Positions 48,055 through 59,398 of a stretch of DNA of 64,000 nucleotides are shown here, piece by piece. Below the pieces are notes generated by a model. That model did not search any database, was not told the origin of the DNA, and saw only the letters and a list, made by a program, of their open reading frames with translations. The DNA comes from Gymnopilus junonius. Lineage: Eukaryota > Basidiomycota > Agaricomycetes > Agaricales > Galerinaceae. The stretch lies in NCBI GenBank assembly GCA_015501075.1, contig JADNYJ010000013.1, forward strand, positions 248,001-312,000, given 5' to 3'. The stretch's first letter is position 1, and each line of letters opens with the position of its first letter. The translations under genes were made by a program, and so were the position numbers.

Positions 48055-48572
48055 GGTGTTGTTTCATGAGCAGGGCCCTTGAAGGTGTACGGTATAGATG
48101 TCGTTTCGTTTCAAGACTACTTTCTCTATTTCTATAGTAATGTGGTTCCTTCGTTCTTGCAAATTTTTGTGTACAATTTAATCTTGTAGTCTCTCGGGTA
48201 TCCTCTATGTCGTCAGAAGAAGATGCCTTGAATATCCTGTTACTTTAGCCGAAGTAAATAATTATTGGGAAGCTGGCCCAGTGAAGTTCTGGGCGCTGCG
48301 CGCTTTGCGGTCGGTTGGGGTGACGATGTCGGAATTGGAATTTGAAATCGGCCCTGTCATCGTCCATCACGCGCAGTCTTTCTGGATTTGACGTCCCTCC
48401 ACCTCTTGGACATGTCTGTCATAATGATGGCGGTTGACTCATGAACATAAGTTACGCTCGTTACCCTCATTCTATGAACGTGGATGCTGACACGTTTCCA
48501 AATTGAAAGTACGTGTCGAATCATATAAAAAGGCTGGCATTTCTCTGATTTTCACCTAGACTCCTTTGAGCA
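48055..48572. promoter_or_regulatory. Intergenic with TATA-like box before Arf-like gene
   Basis: TATAAAAAGG at about 48525 lies some 45 bp upstream of the ATG at 48573. The first part is the 3' UTR of the preceding gene. Confidence 0.4.
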
Positions 48573-49931
48573 ATGTCTTCCGTGATTCAAAACCTCTTAT
48601 CTCTCGTGCACCGTCGTGATGGTGTGCACCCTGTAGCAATGCTTGGACTCGATAACGGGGGTAAGACGACACTGGTGTACCTCCTCAAGCTAGGGCAAAT
48701 CATTCAAACCATCCCAAGCATGGGCTTCAATGTAGAGGTGGTGGATGCCCCTGTTTCAGGTCGCAAGTCCTTCAAGATGCTCCTTTGGGACTTGGGAATA
48801 GGTTGTGGCAGGATGTTCTATGCGCGCTTGGTTCGGAATTATATGAAAAATATTGATGCCGTTATTTGGGTTGTCGACGCTTCTGATGAGGGACGGCTTG
48901 AAGAAAGCGTTGAAGCTCTTGAAGAAATCATTTTGCCTGGGGATCCTGAGGAGGTTGACAAAAGCATCCCGCTCCTGATGTTCGTAATTTTGTTCTTATT
49001 TGTCCTGTATCATTTCGCTGATAACTCTCCGTCAGACTGGCCAATAAATCTGACTTGCCAAAAGCCATGAGCTTAGATCGTATTCACATGGCTTTTTCGA
49101 AGTTTGGTTCTGGACGTCTTCTGGGCGTCTCCAAGACGGCCATTACGCCAGATACATTGGCTGACACTGGTCTTCCGGAGGCATTTGGCTGGCTACAGCT
49201 GGTCTGGCATATTTCAAGGCCCAACCGAGAAAAAGGAATAACCTCAGCGACGAAAGCTGATGAGAACGCCGCGATGACCAAGGTTAATCATCAAATGTCT
49301 GACTTGCGCACTCAACAAAACAAACTGGTTGAGAAGCTCGAATCATGGCTGACTCGCATCGAGAACGACGTTGACTCAGAGGAGTTTTTGGAGAAATTCT
49401 ACTCGTTTTCTTTACCTGCCTGGGATCACTATACGCATATTAGGATAGCGTATGTGTTACTTAAAAAATTTGGTCGGAAGGAAGGTGAGAAAACTCCGCT
49501 TCGTTCACTGTTATTCACTGAAAGGACGCATCTTCCCTCTAGGAAAAGATAAGATTTTCAATGGTTTGGAAACATATATTACCACCAGCCCACAGACAAA
49601 AGGGCGATCGTTCCATGTTACAATGACCTACTTCTGGATCCAAATCGTTCATTTCGGAATCCGTAACATGCCCGACATTCCACAGTCTAGTGCTTCCTTA
49701 CTTCCCTCTGGCCCACTGCCTGAGGTCATAACCATTACGCACCAAGACTTCCCTCGATTTCTCCTTATTAATCCGCATGTTGCGGATGGGAATCTATGGT
49801 CTGAGTATTATACGAAGGACGTGTTGATGAGTCAAAAGGCGAAGAATGAGATGGTGTTACCAGACAAAAAGCCCCTTCCCAGCCTTGTCATCCGAGATAC
49901 CATTAAGTCTTTAGGGAAAGATGTTAAATAG
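48573..49931 (+). CDS. Arf-like GTPase fused to unknown C-terminal domain, 414 residues
   Basis: The exons are 48573-48980, 49036-49484 and 49544-49931 (1245 nt), all in phase; the first splice restores [15 protein letters not shown]. Residues 1-185 are Arf-like: P-loop GLDNGGKTT, switch [18 protein letters not shown] and NKSD for guanine binding. Two key features are lost: there is no Gly at position 2 for myristoylation (MSS), and the WDxGGQ motif reads WDLGIG, removing the catalytic Gln. It may bind GTP without normal hydrolysis (inference). From about residue 200 a second region follows that is unlike Arf: a heptad-like helix ([18 protein letters not shown]), [14 protein letters not shown], then [16 protein letters not shown] and [17 protein letters not shown] do not recognise this domain. 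Confidence 0.8.
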
Positions 49932-50204
49932 ATGCCTGAGTATATTCTGTTAATCAATATACCGGGATGGTTTGTTGACGTCAAAGTAGTTCATTTCCTT
50001 CTCTTGATTCATGGCCAGTGGCCCGGTGTGAACTTTTTAGGGCCTGTTCGGCATCCGTATTTGTCTGCCATTGTCTACTGATAACCTACTTTTAATGTTC
50101 TACAAATTGTTTCTGGTCTTGTGGACACCCCAGCCCACTCCGACACTCGTTGCCATACTTTATCCTCTGGTTGGAAATTGCTCACCCAATTTGTCATCAC
50201 CATT
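49932..50204. other. Short intergenic region
   Basis: The reading frame of the next gene is open upstream to 50121, but I chose the ATG at 50205 because the F-box begins right after it. Confidence 0.35.
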
Positions 50205-51611
50205 ATGCCTACCCGACGAGTTAATCATATACCAACGCTGCCTCTCGACGTTCTCGTAGCTATTATCGACGAAACGGGATGCACCAAGGATATTGATACA
50301 CTCCACTCTTGCTCGCTCTTGTGCCACGATCTCTTACATCATTGCCGCAAGCACATTTTTCGGACATTCGACATGCAAGACGCCATAGGTGATCACGAAC
50401 AATATTTTCTGAAATTCAACGCGCTTCTGTCCCGTAACCCACATCTCTCCACATATGCTCGCGTCGTCCACCTTCTTGAGCCGCCTCAGTTTAATGTAGA
50501 GAGGGCCAGCATCTTGTGCAATCCAAACTTGCCAAAATTTCTACAAAGGTTGACCGCCGTTGAGAAATTCGGGTTATATCTTGGCAACGAGATAAATTGG
50601 AAAGACATCGGACCCGCGGTCCAACAGGGGATAACGCAAATCATAACGCGACCCTCTTGTGTCGACCTCTCTATCTCGAATTTACAGAATATCCCGCGCT
50701 CTGTCTTGGATGATTGTCGCTTCCTGAAGGTATTGAGCGTTACATGCTGCCGTCCAGAAGAAGAACTGTCAGATGAGCAGGGCTACAACTATGAAGACAA
50801 GAAGATAATCAACATCCCAGATGACTCTTTTATTCATCTCGATTCCGCCTCATTTTTCAACTCGGATGGGTTTGTCTCCGAATTATATCCTTGCTCCAGA
50901 GGCTCTTCGCTTAAATTTTCCTTCTCTCGCCTTCGACAGTTGACTGTAACATTGGCGCCTAGAATCCTAGATGACATATGGAAATTGATATTCAGTGCTT
51001 CGCAAACTCTAGAAGAATTGACTGTCAACCAAATCATAGAAGTGGGCTATAATCCAGGCATCAATATACCTTGGGTAAGATTCCACGATACCCCACTTGC
51101 ATTGGATACATCTCGCCAAGTCTTGAGACCTCACATTTCATTATCGTTCCTGCATCATCTCCGTCGACTGTCATTCACTATTATAATCAACCCCTTTCCT
51201 GATCATACAATCAAGCAACATGTCTATGAGTGGTGCTTGCTACTCCGCACAAGCCCTCCGACTCTTGAGGAAATCACGATCAGATTTGACCTGTTCTTCT
51301 TCATGATTAACGATATAGAAAATCTTTTCTCGTCATCGGATATAGCATTCTTTGAAGACCTTGACGACACGCTCTCTGATAATTCCGTATTTCATTCTTT
51401 GACCCATGTCAAGATTGAAATCTTGCTGCCAGAAGATTACGGCTGTGCTACAGAATCTGAATGCTCTATCTCCGACTCTGAATCTGAAGAGCTCACGTCA
51501 CTCCGACAAATCGAGCATTTGGTGCGTAGGATGATGAAATTGACTCTGAGGAGCATAGGAAGGAGGGGTGTTTTCAGTGTCGAGGCAAAGACCGGGAATA
51601 ATCTCAATTAA
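50205..51611 (+). CDS. F-box protein, second type, 468 residues
   Basis: A single exon. The F-box is at residues 8-55 (IPTLPLDVLVAIIDETG ... CSLLCHDLLHHCRKHIF), a form common in agaric multigene families. The body has leucine-rich strands (LEELTVNQII, LHHLRRLSFTIIINP, LEEITIRFDLFF) and an acidic Ser/Glu stretch (ESECSISDSESEE) before a basic end. It is a likely SCF adaptor, substrate unknown. In-frame Met at 50121 would add 28 residues of no recognisable character. A decayed paralogue of its C-terminal part follows directly downstream, so the locus was tandemly duplicated. Confidence 0.8.
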   Translation: MPTRRVNHIPTLPLDVLVAIIDETGCTKDIDTLHSCSLLCHDLLHHCRKHIFRTFDMQDAIGDHEQYFLKFNALLSRNPHLSTYARVVHLLEPPQFNVERASILCNPNLPKFLQRLTAVEKFGLYLGNEINWKDIGPAVQQGITQIITRPSCVDLSISNLQNIPRSVLDDCRFLKVLSVTCCRPEEELSDEQGYNYEDKKIINIPDDSFIHLDSASFFNSDGFVSELYPCSRGSSLKFSFSRLRQLTVTLAPRILDDIWKLIFSASQTLEELTVNQIIEVGYNPGINIPWVRFHDTPLALDTSRQVLRPHISLSFLHHLRRLSFTIIINPFPDHTIKQHVYEWCLLLRTSPPTLEEITIRFDLFFFMINDIENLFSSSDIAFFEDLDDTLSDNSVFHSLTHVKIEILLPEDYGCATESECSISDSESEELTSLRQIEHLVRRMMKLTLRSIGRRGVFSVEAKTGNNLN

Positions 51612-51870
51612 CAAAGAAAGAGGTTGACTTTCCTTTCCTTTCCAAATTTTTGCAGGACGAAAGCTATTTCACACATTCGATTACAATGTTGTTGTAGCAA
51701 TTGCGACGTCTAAACAAGTTATTTGGTAATAAATGGGAGTTTATCTATCTGGTACAAGTGAGGAAAGTGGCGGGCAAGGTCGTGAAGGTATCATACGGTT
51801 ATGATAGGAGACTACGATTGCACTTCAAGGAGATATAAGCCATGTTGGAAAAAACCCAGAGTCGACTGAC
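51612..51870. other. 3' flank between F-box gene and relic
   Basis: AT-rich 3' UTR-like sequence with no gene. Confidence 0.3.
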
Positions 51871-52447
51871 ATGTATGCTCCTTTCAAATGTTTATCCCTT
51901 TATATCCTGAACCTTCATTCCTTGTTGTCTGCTCTTCCGATACACGAGATTTTGACGCACCATCAAGCACCTGACGATAAATACGCTAGTCCAAATTCCT
52001 TTTTTTCACAATTTCAGTTCGAATATAGAGATGCGCCTTTCACACTCAGTAGTGAATCAGAAATTCTACGGCGTTCCTATGTGACCTTGTCTTCGCTGAT
52101 CCATCTCTCTAAAATTTCGTTCACAGTTCTATTCCACCTCCCCAGTGAACATTTTGCTGAAGAACACCTGACTGGTGCCTCCTCCTACGTACATGTCCTC
52201 CGGTGCTTGATTTTTTTTTAAGGACTCAAACGAGACCCTAAATGACCTTTCCCCGTTACAAGCTAACGGGAATGATATCCATGAACTAGACCTCCTCGCA
52301 GAGCTGGACGAAAAACTATCATAATCAAACGCCTATTTTTTTCCTTCGTTGAGGAATGTCGCAATCACGGTACTGCTAGAGGACGACTATGCCCATTCGA
52401 GGGATTTGGAATATTCTACGGATACGATGGTGCAGTCAGAATTCTAG
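51871..52447 (+). pseudogene. Relic of the 50.2-kb F-box gene (C-terminal part)
   Basis: A segment RDAPFTLSSESEILRRSY ... LIHLSKISFTVLFHLP aligns with HDTPLALDTSRQVLRPHI ... LHHLRRLSFTIIINPFP of the intact gene. After a frame break near 52215, LLAELDEKLS, a TAA stop, and FPSLRNVAITVLLEDDY align with FFEDLDDTLS and FHSLTHVKIEILLPEDY. The F-box half is missing. It is clearly a pseudogene left by tandem duplication. Confidence 0.75.
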
Positions 52448-53773
52448 TAGGATGCAATACATCGTATCATATCCTACACTGAGATGGCATTTAGGAGTCT
52501 AACTAGGAAAGGGCTGCAAACCAGAACGTACTCAAGTTCATACATTATGTGAATACGCCAATTTGTCGGGGTAGAATGACTGTTTACAGTAGCCGGCAGT
52601 TCAAGGGAACCCGTCAAATAAGGTTGAACTCGTGTATGTGATATGCCTCTGTACGCAGCGATCCAAGGAAACTAGAAAGCGTCGGAACGGATGTGGGTTG
52701 AGGAGGGCGCGCAGAATGACCAGATCAGCCGGAAATATCCCAGATTTTCCGGAATGATCATGATGGATCATCGGTCTGATCTTCCAAAAGTTGAAAGGAG
52801 AAGTAGAGGCTAAAATTTTTTGGCATTATGCTTAACTGCGTTATCCAAGCCGAAACTATTTAGAAAGGGAAGAGGCTGACATACGAGCAGAAACGTCACG
52901 AAAGACCTTATTTCAATGGGTTGGTAGGGGACAAAAACCTTGGGAAATTCCTTTGCATCATTGGCAGCAATAAGTAGCTAGAACGCCAGAGTTGTCATAA
53001 GTGAGGATTGTGAAGAGTCATTGAAGTACGTACTTACGGATCGTGGGTGAGGAGACCAAGCCCGAATTGAGGCAATACATTTGTCGACACTGGGTAGTCA
53101 AACCCTGGGACAAAGCAGGGTCCAAATACGTAATAATTCAGCACTTTTGTTGTCCAAATTCCAGAAGATAGCACGAGGATGTGGACCTCTTCTTGCACCG
53201 TGAGTCACCGTTTCATGATGGTTCACCTTGAATAGGCAAACTTGGAACGGAGACCCGGAAATTAACCAGCTATAATCATGAGTGTAACAAAGACCGTGAA
53301 AGCAGAACCAGAGTCGTTTTATGTTAGATGACATGCAAAGCAATTATTCGCCAGGATAAGAAGACCGCGGGGACGCAGGATCAGTTTTCGTGGTGCTTCC
53401 AATTGTGCAAAATACGCAGGGAAATGTTCGACAAGGAGAAAGAGTGCCCTTCTTGGTTTTTTGCCGGTCTGTACCCTGGGGAAGAAGGGGAAGATGAGGA
53501 CTATATAAACCTGATCAACAACAACCGCATTCACTTTCTGAAACCTTAACGGCCGGAGTCGGGACTTTTTGCTTCCGACAATTCTTCCTCTGCACCACCA
53601 GCATCTGTCGTCCTCCCCGGCATCTAGGCATCTTCCTCATCGTTGAGATCGTGGCGAACAACAGAGAGCGGGCAGATAATCGCGGTGAGCATGTTTCAGG
53701 TCCACTGATGGTGCCGTTGACGCTAGTGGACTGACAAATCAGGGTCTTCTCGCTAGCATTAGGCCGCCCACCG
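52448..53773. other. Intergenic, no supported gene
   Basis: Small ORFs on both strands (up to 81 codons) lack splice partners and domains. 53500-53770 is the promoter and leader of the next gene. Confidence 0.3.
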
Positions 53774-56700
53774 ATGTCAACCAGGCAAAACAAGAAACAG
53801 CGCAAAAATCGCAATAATGCCAGCAACCGTGAGCGGACGGTGACCACGCTCACGGGCGACCCCAACACTCCGTACCTCAATCCACCCGTCAGCGAAAAAG
53901 CTTCGATGTCCACGTCATTCTCCGGAGGAAACGCAGGCACTGGCGGCGGAAAGGTGCACACCTTGTCAATAGGCCCACAAGCTTATCAAATGCAGAACAG
54001 CTTCGGATACGGCTACCCGCAGTCATTTGGACCTATTCAAAACATGCACCAGCAACAGTTCCAGCCGCGTCAGCAGCAACAAGAGCAGTTTTACCCGCCG
54101 GCTTCTCAGCAGACGTCGCAGATGCTCTCTGATGTCCCTTACCACCTGGCAAGAGCGATCTCGAGATCCTGCAGAACCTCAAGAAGATGATCCTAGACAA
54201 TCAACACCCGTTCTACAAGGCTATTCCTTCTCCTGCTTATCTGGCTAGTCTCTGGAAGGGTACGGTCCCCCCTCACTCTCAGCAGGCCGCTCAGGGATCA
54301 GAACAGACCATTTCAGAGTATCGGGGTCAGTCCAACGACGAGCAGCGGCCGCCACCTTCATCAGCCGGCTTCAATGGGGAGAGAAGGCAGTCACGTAACC
54401 AGACGAGGGATAGGAGGCCTAGTGCTGCCGCAAATCAACAAAACAATGTGCCGTGTACTCTTGAATTCTTCCTTGTCTAACTGCTGACCCTTCGATGGAA
54501 ATTTTATAGTCTGGACAAGGCGACAGTTACAACACTGCTCCTGCTGGTCATAATGTCTCCAACCTCGATCTTGCCGGTCTGAACATAAGCAAAGACTCTC
54601 ACGTCTCTTCATCGGCAGCTCCTTCACTCGAATCTCGCCTCTCTGATGTACCTGCGCCTCCGGCTGGCTCTGGTGCTCCGCAAGATCTTTCGGATAGTCA
54701 GCGTCAAGGAAGATATGATTATTCAGCTCGTTCGCATTCCAGGGACGATTATGCGTCTAGGAATATTCGACCTGTTGCTTCTGACTATGATAACGCGGCC
54801 ATGGATGTCTCTATGAGTGGCGAATCCTCCGCGTATAACGCTAAGGATGAAATGGCCCGTTCAGGCGGCTGGCTTCCGCGAGATGCTGCTCGTCCTCGTC
54901 CTGATAGAGGTTATGACTCAGAACGTGCTATCACCCCTCGACCCCAAGTTTCGGGGGGTTCGACTAATGAATCTCGTTCTCTAGCTCCTCCTGGTCGCAG
55001 GGCTGGTCTCCCAGCTGACGATCGCGATACTGACCGTCCTCGCAAAGAGGGTTGGCTTGGGTATGATACTCAACTTGATTATGAGCGCCCTGGGGATGTA
55101 AAACCGATGCATGGTATATCTGGAGAGCATGGCCAAGCACCTGCTCGCAGTGCGCCTTCTGAAGCACCACTCTCAATAGATGCTCGTCGGGCATCTGAAG
55201 TTCCTCCTCCTGCTGGTGATATCCGACCTCCTGTGGATTCTCGGCCTCCGCCTGATGCTAGGGCTCCTGCTCGCACGGCGGAGCGCACACCAGCTGAAAA
55301 TAATGAAGACATTGGATCCTCGCGATCCTCTTCTGTACGTCCGCCAGAGGCACCTGTACCTCCTTCACTGGGTCCTGTTCCGTCAGCTGCACCTGCAAAT
55401 GATCTGGTTATTGAACCTCCGTCTTTGAAAGATCGTTTGAACATACCTCCTTCTCTTCCTTCACGGCGTGAAAATGAAGCTCCTCCTGCTGCCGACGAGC
55501 AACAACACCAGCATCCTCCAGCTAGCCATGGCCGTTCCGGTAAACCCCAGAAATTCCAGAAAGATCGTGGCTCAGGCTACAATGGCGGCCCCTCCTTCGT
55601 ACGATGCACCCCACAGGGGAGGCGACCGTGGTTACCACAGGCCTCCTACACCTCCAGGTCCTCCGTCTGTATCGGGCGGAGGATCTGGTCCACCTCACCG
55701 CAATTTTGACTCCCGTTCTGCTTCTGTTGACCGTACAAGGGTGCCACCTTCTGGTTCTCCTGCATCACGTGGTGCCCCTCCTTCGCGTGAGTATCGCGGT
55801 CCCCCCGGCCGTGATATGCCCCGACCTATTGGTCAGAGTTACCGCCCAGATTATCACGATGACCCCCGCTATGACCCTCACTATGAGGGAAGACCTTATA
55901 GGGATTACTCGCCGCCACCAGCTCCTCTTCCTCTGACAAGTGCTCGTGGAGGTCCTCCAGGCATCGAGCCGCCTCCTTCTGGTCGTGCTGACTATTATCC
56001 CCCCCGCGGTCGTGGTTGGGAAGAAGAAGATTATTACAAGAGTCGTGGCTGGGATGGACCTCCTCCTGGTGAAAGGGGCCGCTATGAGAGAGATTATCCT
56101 CCTCCTAGAAGCGCTGGCTGGGATTCACGCGATCGTGAGTATGATCCTAGAGGTATTTGTTTTATACTTCGACTTGTTATTATGGATCGTTTTTCATGTT
56201 CTTGTGTCAGACACGTACCCACCTGGACCTTCCGGGCCTTCTTATGATGATCGCTATGTTCCTGGCCCTCCTGCAGATAGAGGCCGCCTACCGCCTGCAG
56301 GCTACAATGCTTCTTACAGCCGCGTGCGTCCTCGTAGTCCAAGTCCAATTCGACGCGGTCCTGGGCCGCCCGATGACTCACGGCCCCCTTTGAAAAGAGC
56401 TCGTGAAGATTACCCTCCGGACTATTACACTCCTAACAGTGGTGGTCGACGACCGAGCGACTATCCTGGACCTCCTCCTCGTTCAGGTTCTCCGGGCCCA
56501 CCGCCTTCCAGTTCTGGATGGGGCGGCCCTCCTCCGCCTCCTCCTCCCACTACTGGTTCAAGTGCTAGTTCTATGGGTGTTGGCCCTCCTCATTCTCATC
56601 CATCTTCTGGTGATCGTGATTACAGGATGGGAAGAGAGCCACCAATGGATTATGGGCCTCCTCCTGGCGGGTATGATAGGCCCAGGTCTCCTGGCCCACC

Positions 56701-56812
56701 GGGTCCCCCTGGTGGTGGTGGCAGAATGCCATATAATCGCGGTGGCGGTGGTGGTTATGGACGTGGCGGCGAGCCAAGAGACAGAGGCGGCTACGGGGTG
56801 CCACGTCCTTAA
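53774..56812 (+). CDS. Pro/Arg/Gly-rich low-complexity protein
   Basis: Starts MSTRQNKKQRKNRN, then Gln-rich sequence, a conserved-looking helix LPPGKSDLEILQNLKKMILD, long Pro/Ser/Arg segments, RDY/YDPRYDP repeats, SPIRRGPGP and PPLKRAREDYPPDYY, and an RGG-like tail (GGGGGYGRGGEPRDRGGYG). Such tails often bind RNA, so an RNA-associated nuclear role is an inference. Introns are 54448-54509 and 56153-56210. Two single-base frame changes are needed: a missing base near 54136-54141 and an extra C in a CCCC run near 55587-55592. The protein stays collinear across both, so they look like run-length errors rather than decay. The ORF 55940-56812 in one frame is the last exon plus read-through. Confidence 0.7.
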
Positions 56813-57199
56813 AAGCTTTCCTCTTCAACTCTCGATCAATATGCTTTGCCTTGGTTCTGCTCCCTCGTATAACTTCTCAAAATGCTCTCATTTAATCTAA
56901 ACTGATCTAGCTCGCGATCTCAAAGACGGATTTTTTGTTTCTGGTCTGGTGCTCCTTGTTGGTTTGGATATTGATCTATCTATTCATGTATCGGGCTCTC
57001 AGATTGCTCAAAAGTATTGGATACCGTTTTCATCTTCTTGACTGTACTCCTTTTCTCTCTACAAGCAAATATTGATACTAAGCTCCGTTACGTTGTCTCT
57101 TTTTACTTTGTTTCCTTCAAGTTTTCGTTTTCACGTACTTGTACCGTATGCATGACATTTATGCGTGCAACAAATTTAACCATTGTCAGCAATCCGTGT
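56813..57199. other. 3' flank
   Basis: T-rich 3' UTR-like sequence of the preceding gene; no other feature seen. Confidence 0.3.
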
Positions 57200-58170
57200 A
57201 TGATCAACATTATTGTAAGGCACGGGCGAGGGTCCAGTTTGGATCGGAATTTACGAAAATTGAGGCCATATACTCCTGATAATTTTGTAACTGTTGGAAC
57301 GGCAGTAACAACTCAAACTGATCGGAACAAACGACCGTTACTTCAGTCAAGGCAGGGGCTTCGGAAAACCCTTTGATAATTACCCTTGCCTCGCGACTTT
57401 GTATGTCGAGATAAAGCTTCCGAAGTCATTGGAAGGAATACGAGTCATATAATAGGACCCCCAGGTTCACAGACTGCCTTGATAATAGAAGGTTTGCCGT
57501 TTATTCCAAGTACGGCCCACCTGTTCTCGTGCTCCAAAAGCGCCTCAAAGGTAGCAGGATTGGAAGCCTTGTAGTCTATGGGTGTGGTAGTGAATGGAGT
57601 GGATATATGCACTCAGAGATCCTTTTCACGGGACCTGCGCAGAACTTCGTTAATAAACGTAAGGTAGGATTTTTGTCGACCTATGATATTTCACCAATAC
57701 ATAAAGTCCTCGGGATGGAGCCGAATTCTGCCAAGGATAGTCCATATTTCGGGTGTATTAACTGCAATAATTCGTCATCTCCTACAGACTTGAGAGAGGC
57801 GAAAAGAGCCGATACTAGCCCATGGCATCTGCTGCCATTTTTTATTTTCCACATCGGGAAGACAATATCAGGACCCATATTTCGTTGGGTATGGCGCGAA
57901 TATAGGACAGATCTAGGAGGGTATGGTGATCATGGATGAAATTCTGTGTTTCCTCTAGAAAGTGCAGGTTTCTCCTTCGCAATCGGTCGTCTGAGGAACT
58001 ATTTTCGAGAAAGCATTGAATATTCGTAACTTGAGATCGAGCCAAGGAAAGTACGTCTTTAATCTTCGCTCTTTCTTCATCTGTTGGAACTGCATTCAAC
58101 TTCAGGAGGTGCCATACTGGAGATCTTGGAACCGTGACCTCTTGGGCTTTATGGCTCCCAATGACTTTGG
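57200..58170 (-). pseudogene. F-box pseudogene, N-terminal part of a 43.7-kb paralogue
   Basis: Minus strand. SPVWHLLKLNAVPTDEERAK matches SPVRHLLESNAAPTEDERAQ. YIRAIPNEIWVLIL is then frameshifted near 57865 into LPDVENKKWQQMPW and FRLSQVCRR, where TGA replaces the Trp codon, then RIIAVNTPEIWTILG, SYLTFINEVLRRSREKDL (another TGA), LLEHENRWAVLGING, and APALTEVTV. Homology fades near 57200, about half way along the intact gene, so it is both truncated and interrupted. CpG content is ordinary, unlike the 38.6-kb pseudogene. Confidence 0.8.
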
Positions 58171-58328
58171 TTGAGGAGGAGAAGTGGCCCTGCAGAGCTG
58201 GCAGCATAAGCGAAGCCGGTTATGAAGATCTTTTCGAGGAAAGGTCCATATATTTGAGAATAAGGAGTGGCCACAGTGAGGAGAAAAGAGAAAGGGTTGT
58301 ACAGAGTCAGACTCATAGCGACAGTCAT

Positions 58329-58422
58329 CGATTGTCCAATCGAGTTTTGATTGAGCATGTCCAATGACAGAACATTTACTTGTCATATACTGTCCAATTA
58401 AGGGTCCGTGATCTGGTGTCAC
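58329..58422 (-). repeat. Outer inverted repeat, left copy
   Basis: The reverse complement (GTGACACCAGATCACGGACC onward) matches 63454-63547 over about 94 bp with few differences. Confidence 0.7.
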
Positions 58423-59092
58423 ACTCTTCCGGGGCCTGCCGAGACTCGAATCCGTCAAGTGACACCATGCCCGAGTCGGCCCAATATTTGTTCAGTTCAG
58501 GTTTGTTTGTCGTAAGCCGATTCCGAAGGTAGGGAGTCTTTTCGTGGGCCTCTGCCTTACAGCTCCCTTACATGATCCTATTGAGCTCCGCTCACTTCAT
58601 TGATGTGCTGAATTTCAGCTCAGTGATGCATTGTCGCCTATGCTGGGTCTGAAAAATTTTTTGGTCATCAACCTTCTTCCTGTTGCTGTCCTCGTCTACA
58701 GACTTCATCTACAGACTTCGTCTTCGACACCAGCACAGGTACGCGCTTCGCGCTTGACTTCTCATTTCCTTTCATTCTCACCAACCAAATGAACAGTGAG
58801 CTATCCTAAGCTTCGCCTAATCTAATTTACTATATTTGTAGTCCCAAGTCACTTTTATTTCACCAATATTTCTTAAAAATAGCCATTACTGTGTAACATA
58901 ACTTTTCGAATATTAACAAGTTGACAGAATTTAGCAATGAAGTTTGGTAAGTACCCAAGGATGCAGAATCAGCATCAGCAACTTGTATGAGATAGGACCA
59001 AGATACAACGATGGTCAGCAGGGCGTGAAGTAACCCTTTTGTCACTTAACGTGATCTGACGTGACCAGACAGAGTTGAGTTCTGGCTCCGTT
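58423..59092. other. DNA between outer and inner repeat arms
   Basis: No supported gene. A CTACAGACTTC word is directly repeated near 58695-58720. Confidence 0.3.
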
Positions 59093-59398
59093 AAAATCAG
59101 AAAACCCAGTCTGCCCAAAGTTTTACATAAGCTTTTCCACGGTTTCGAACTTCCATCATTTCATCTCATCCATGTTCCGTCGTCGAAGCGTATGCTTCCA
59201 CATCATGCTGATTGACATGTCCATCAGCGTCCTCCCACTTCCTAGATTGAATCGTGATTCCTGTGATCTTGAGGCTGGCCATTACATGTATTACTGTCGC
59301 AATGATGACTTTGTCAAATTTGCGAATCCGTTCAAGTCGTTCCTGCATTTGCGAATCCAGTTCGTACCTTTCCCTTTTTTTTTTGGGAATGGCTACAG
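59093..59398 (+). repeat. Inner inverted repeat, left arm (about 300 bp)
   Basis: Near-identical in reverse complement to 62731-63030. Both arms can be read as a 70-90 codon ORF (MLIDMSISVLPLPRLN), conserved simply because the arms are alike. The outer end carries a TTTGGGCAGACTGGGTTTTC-type word (reverse complement), also found at 63405. Confidence 0.75.
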
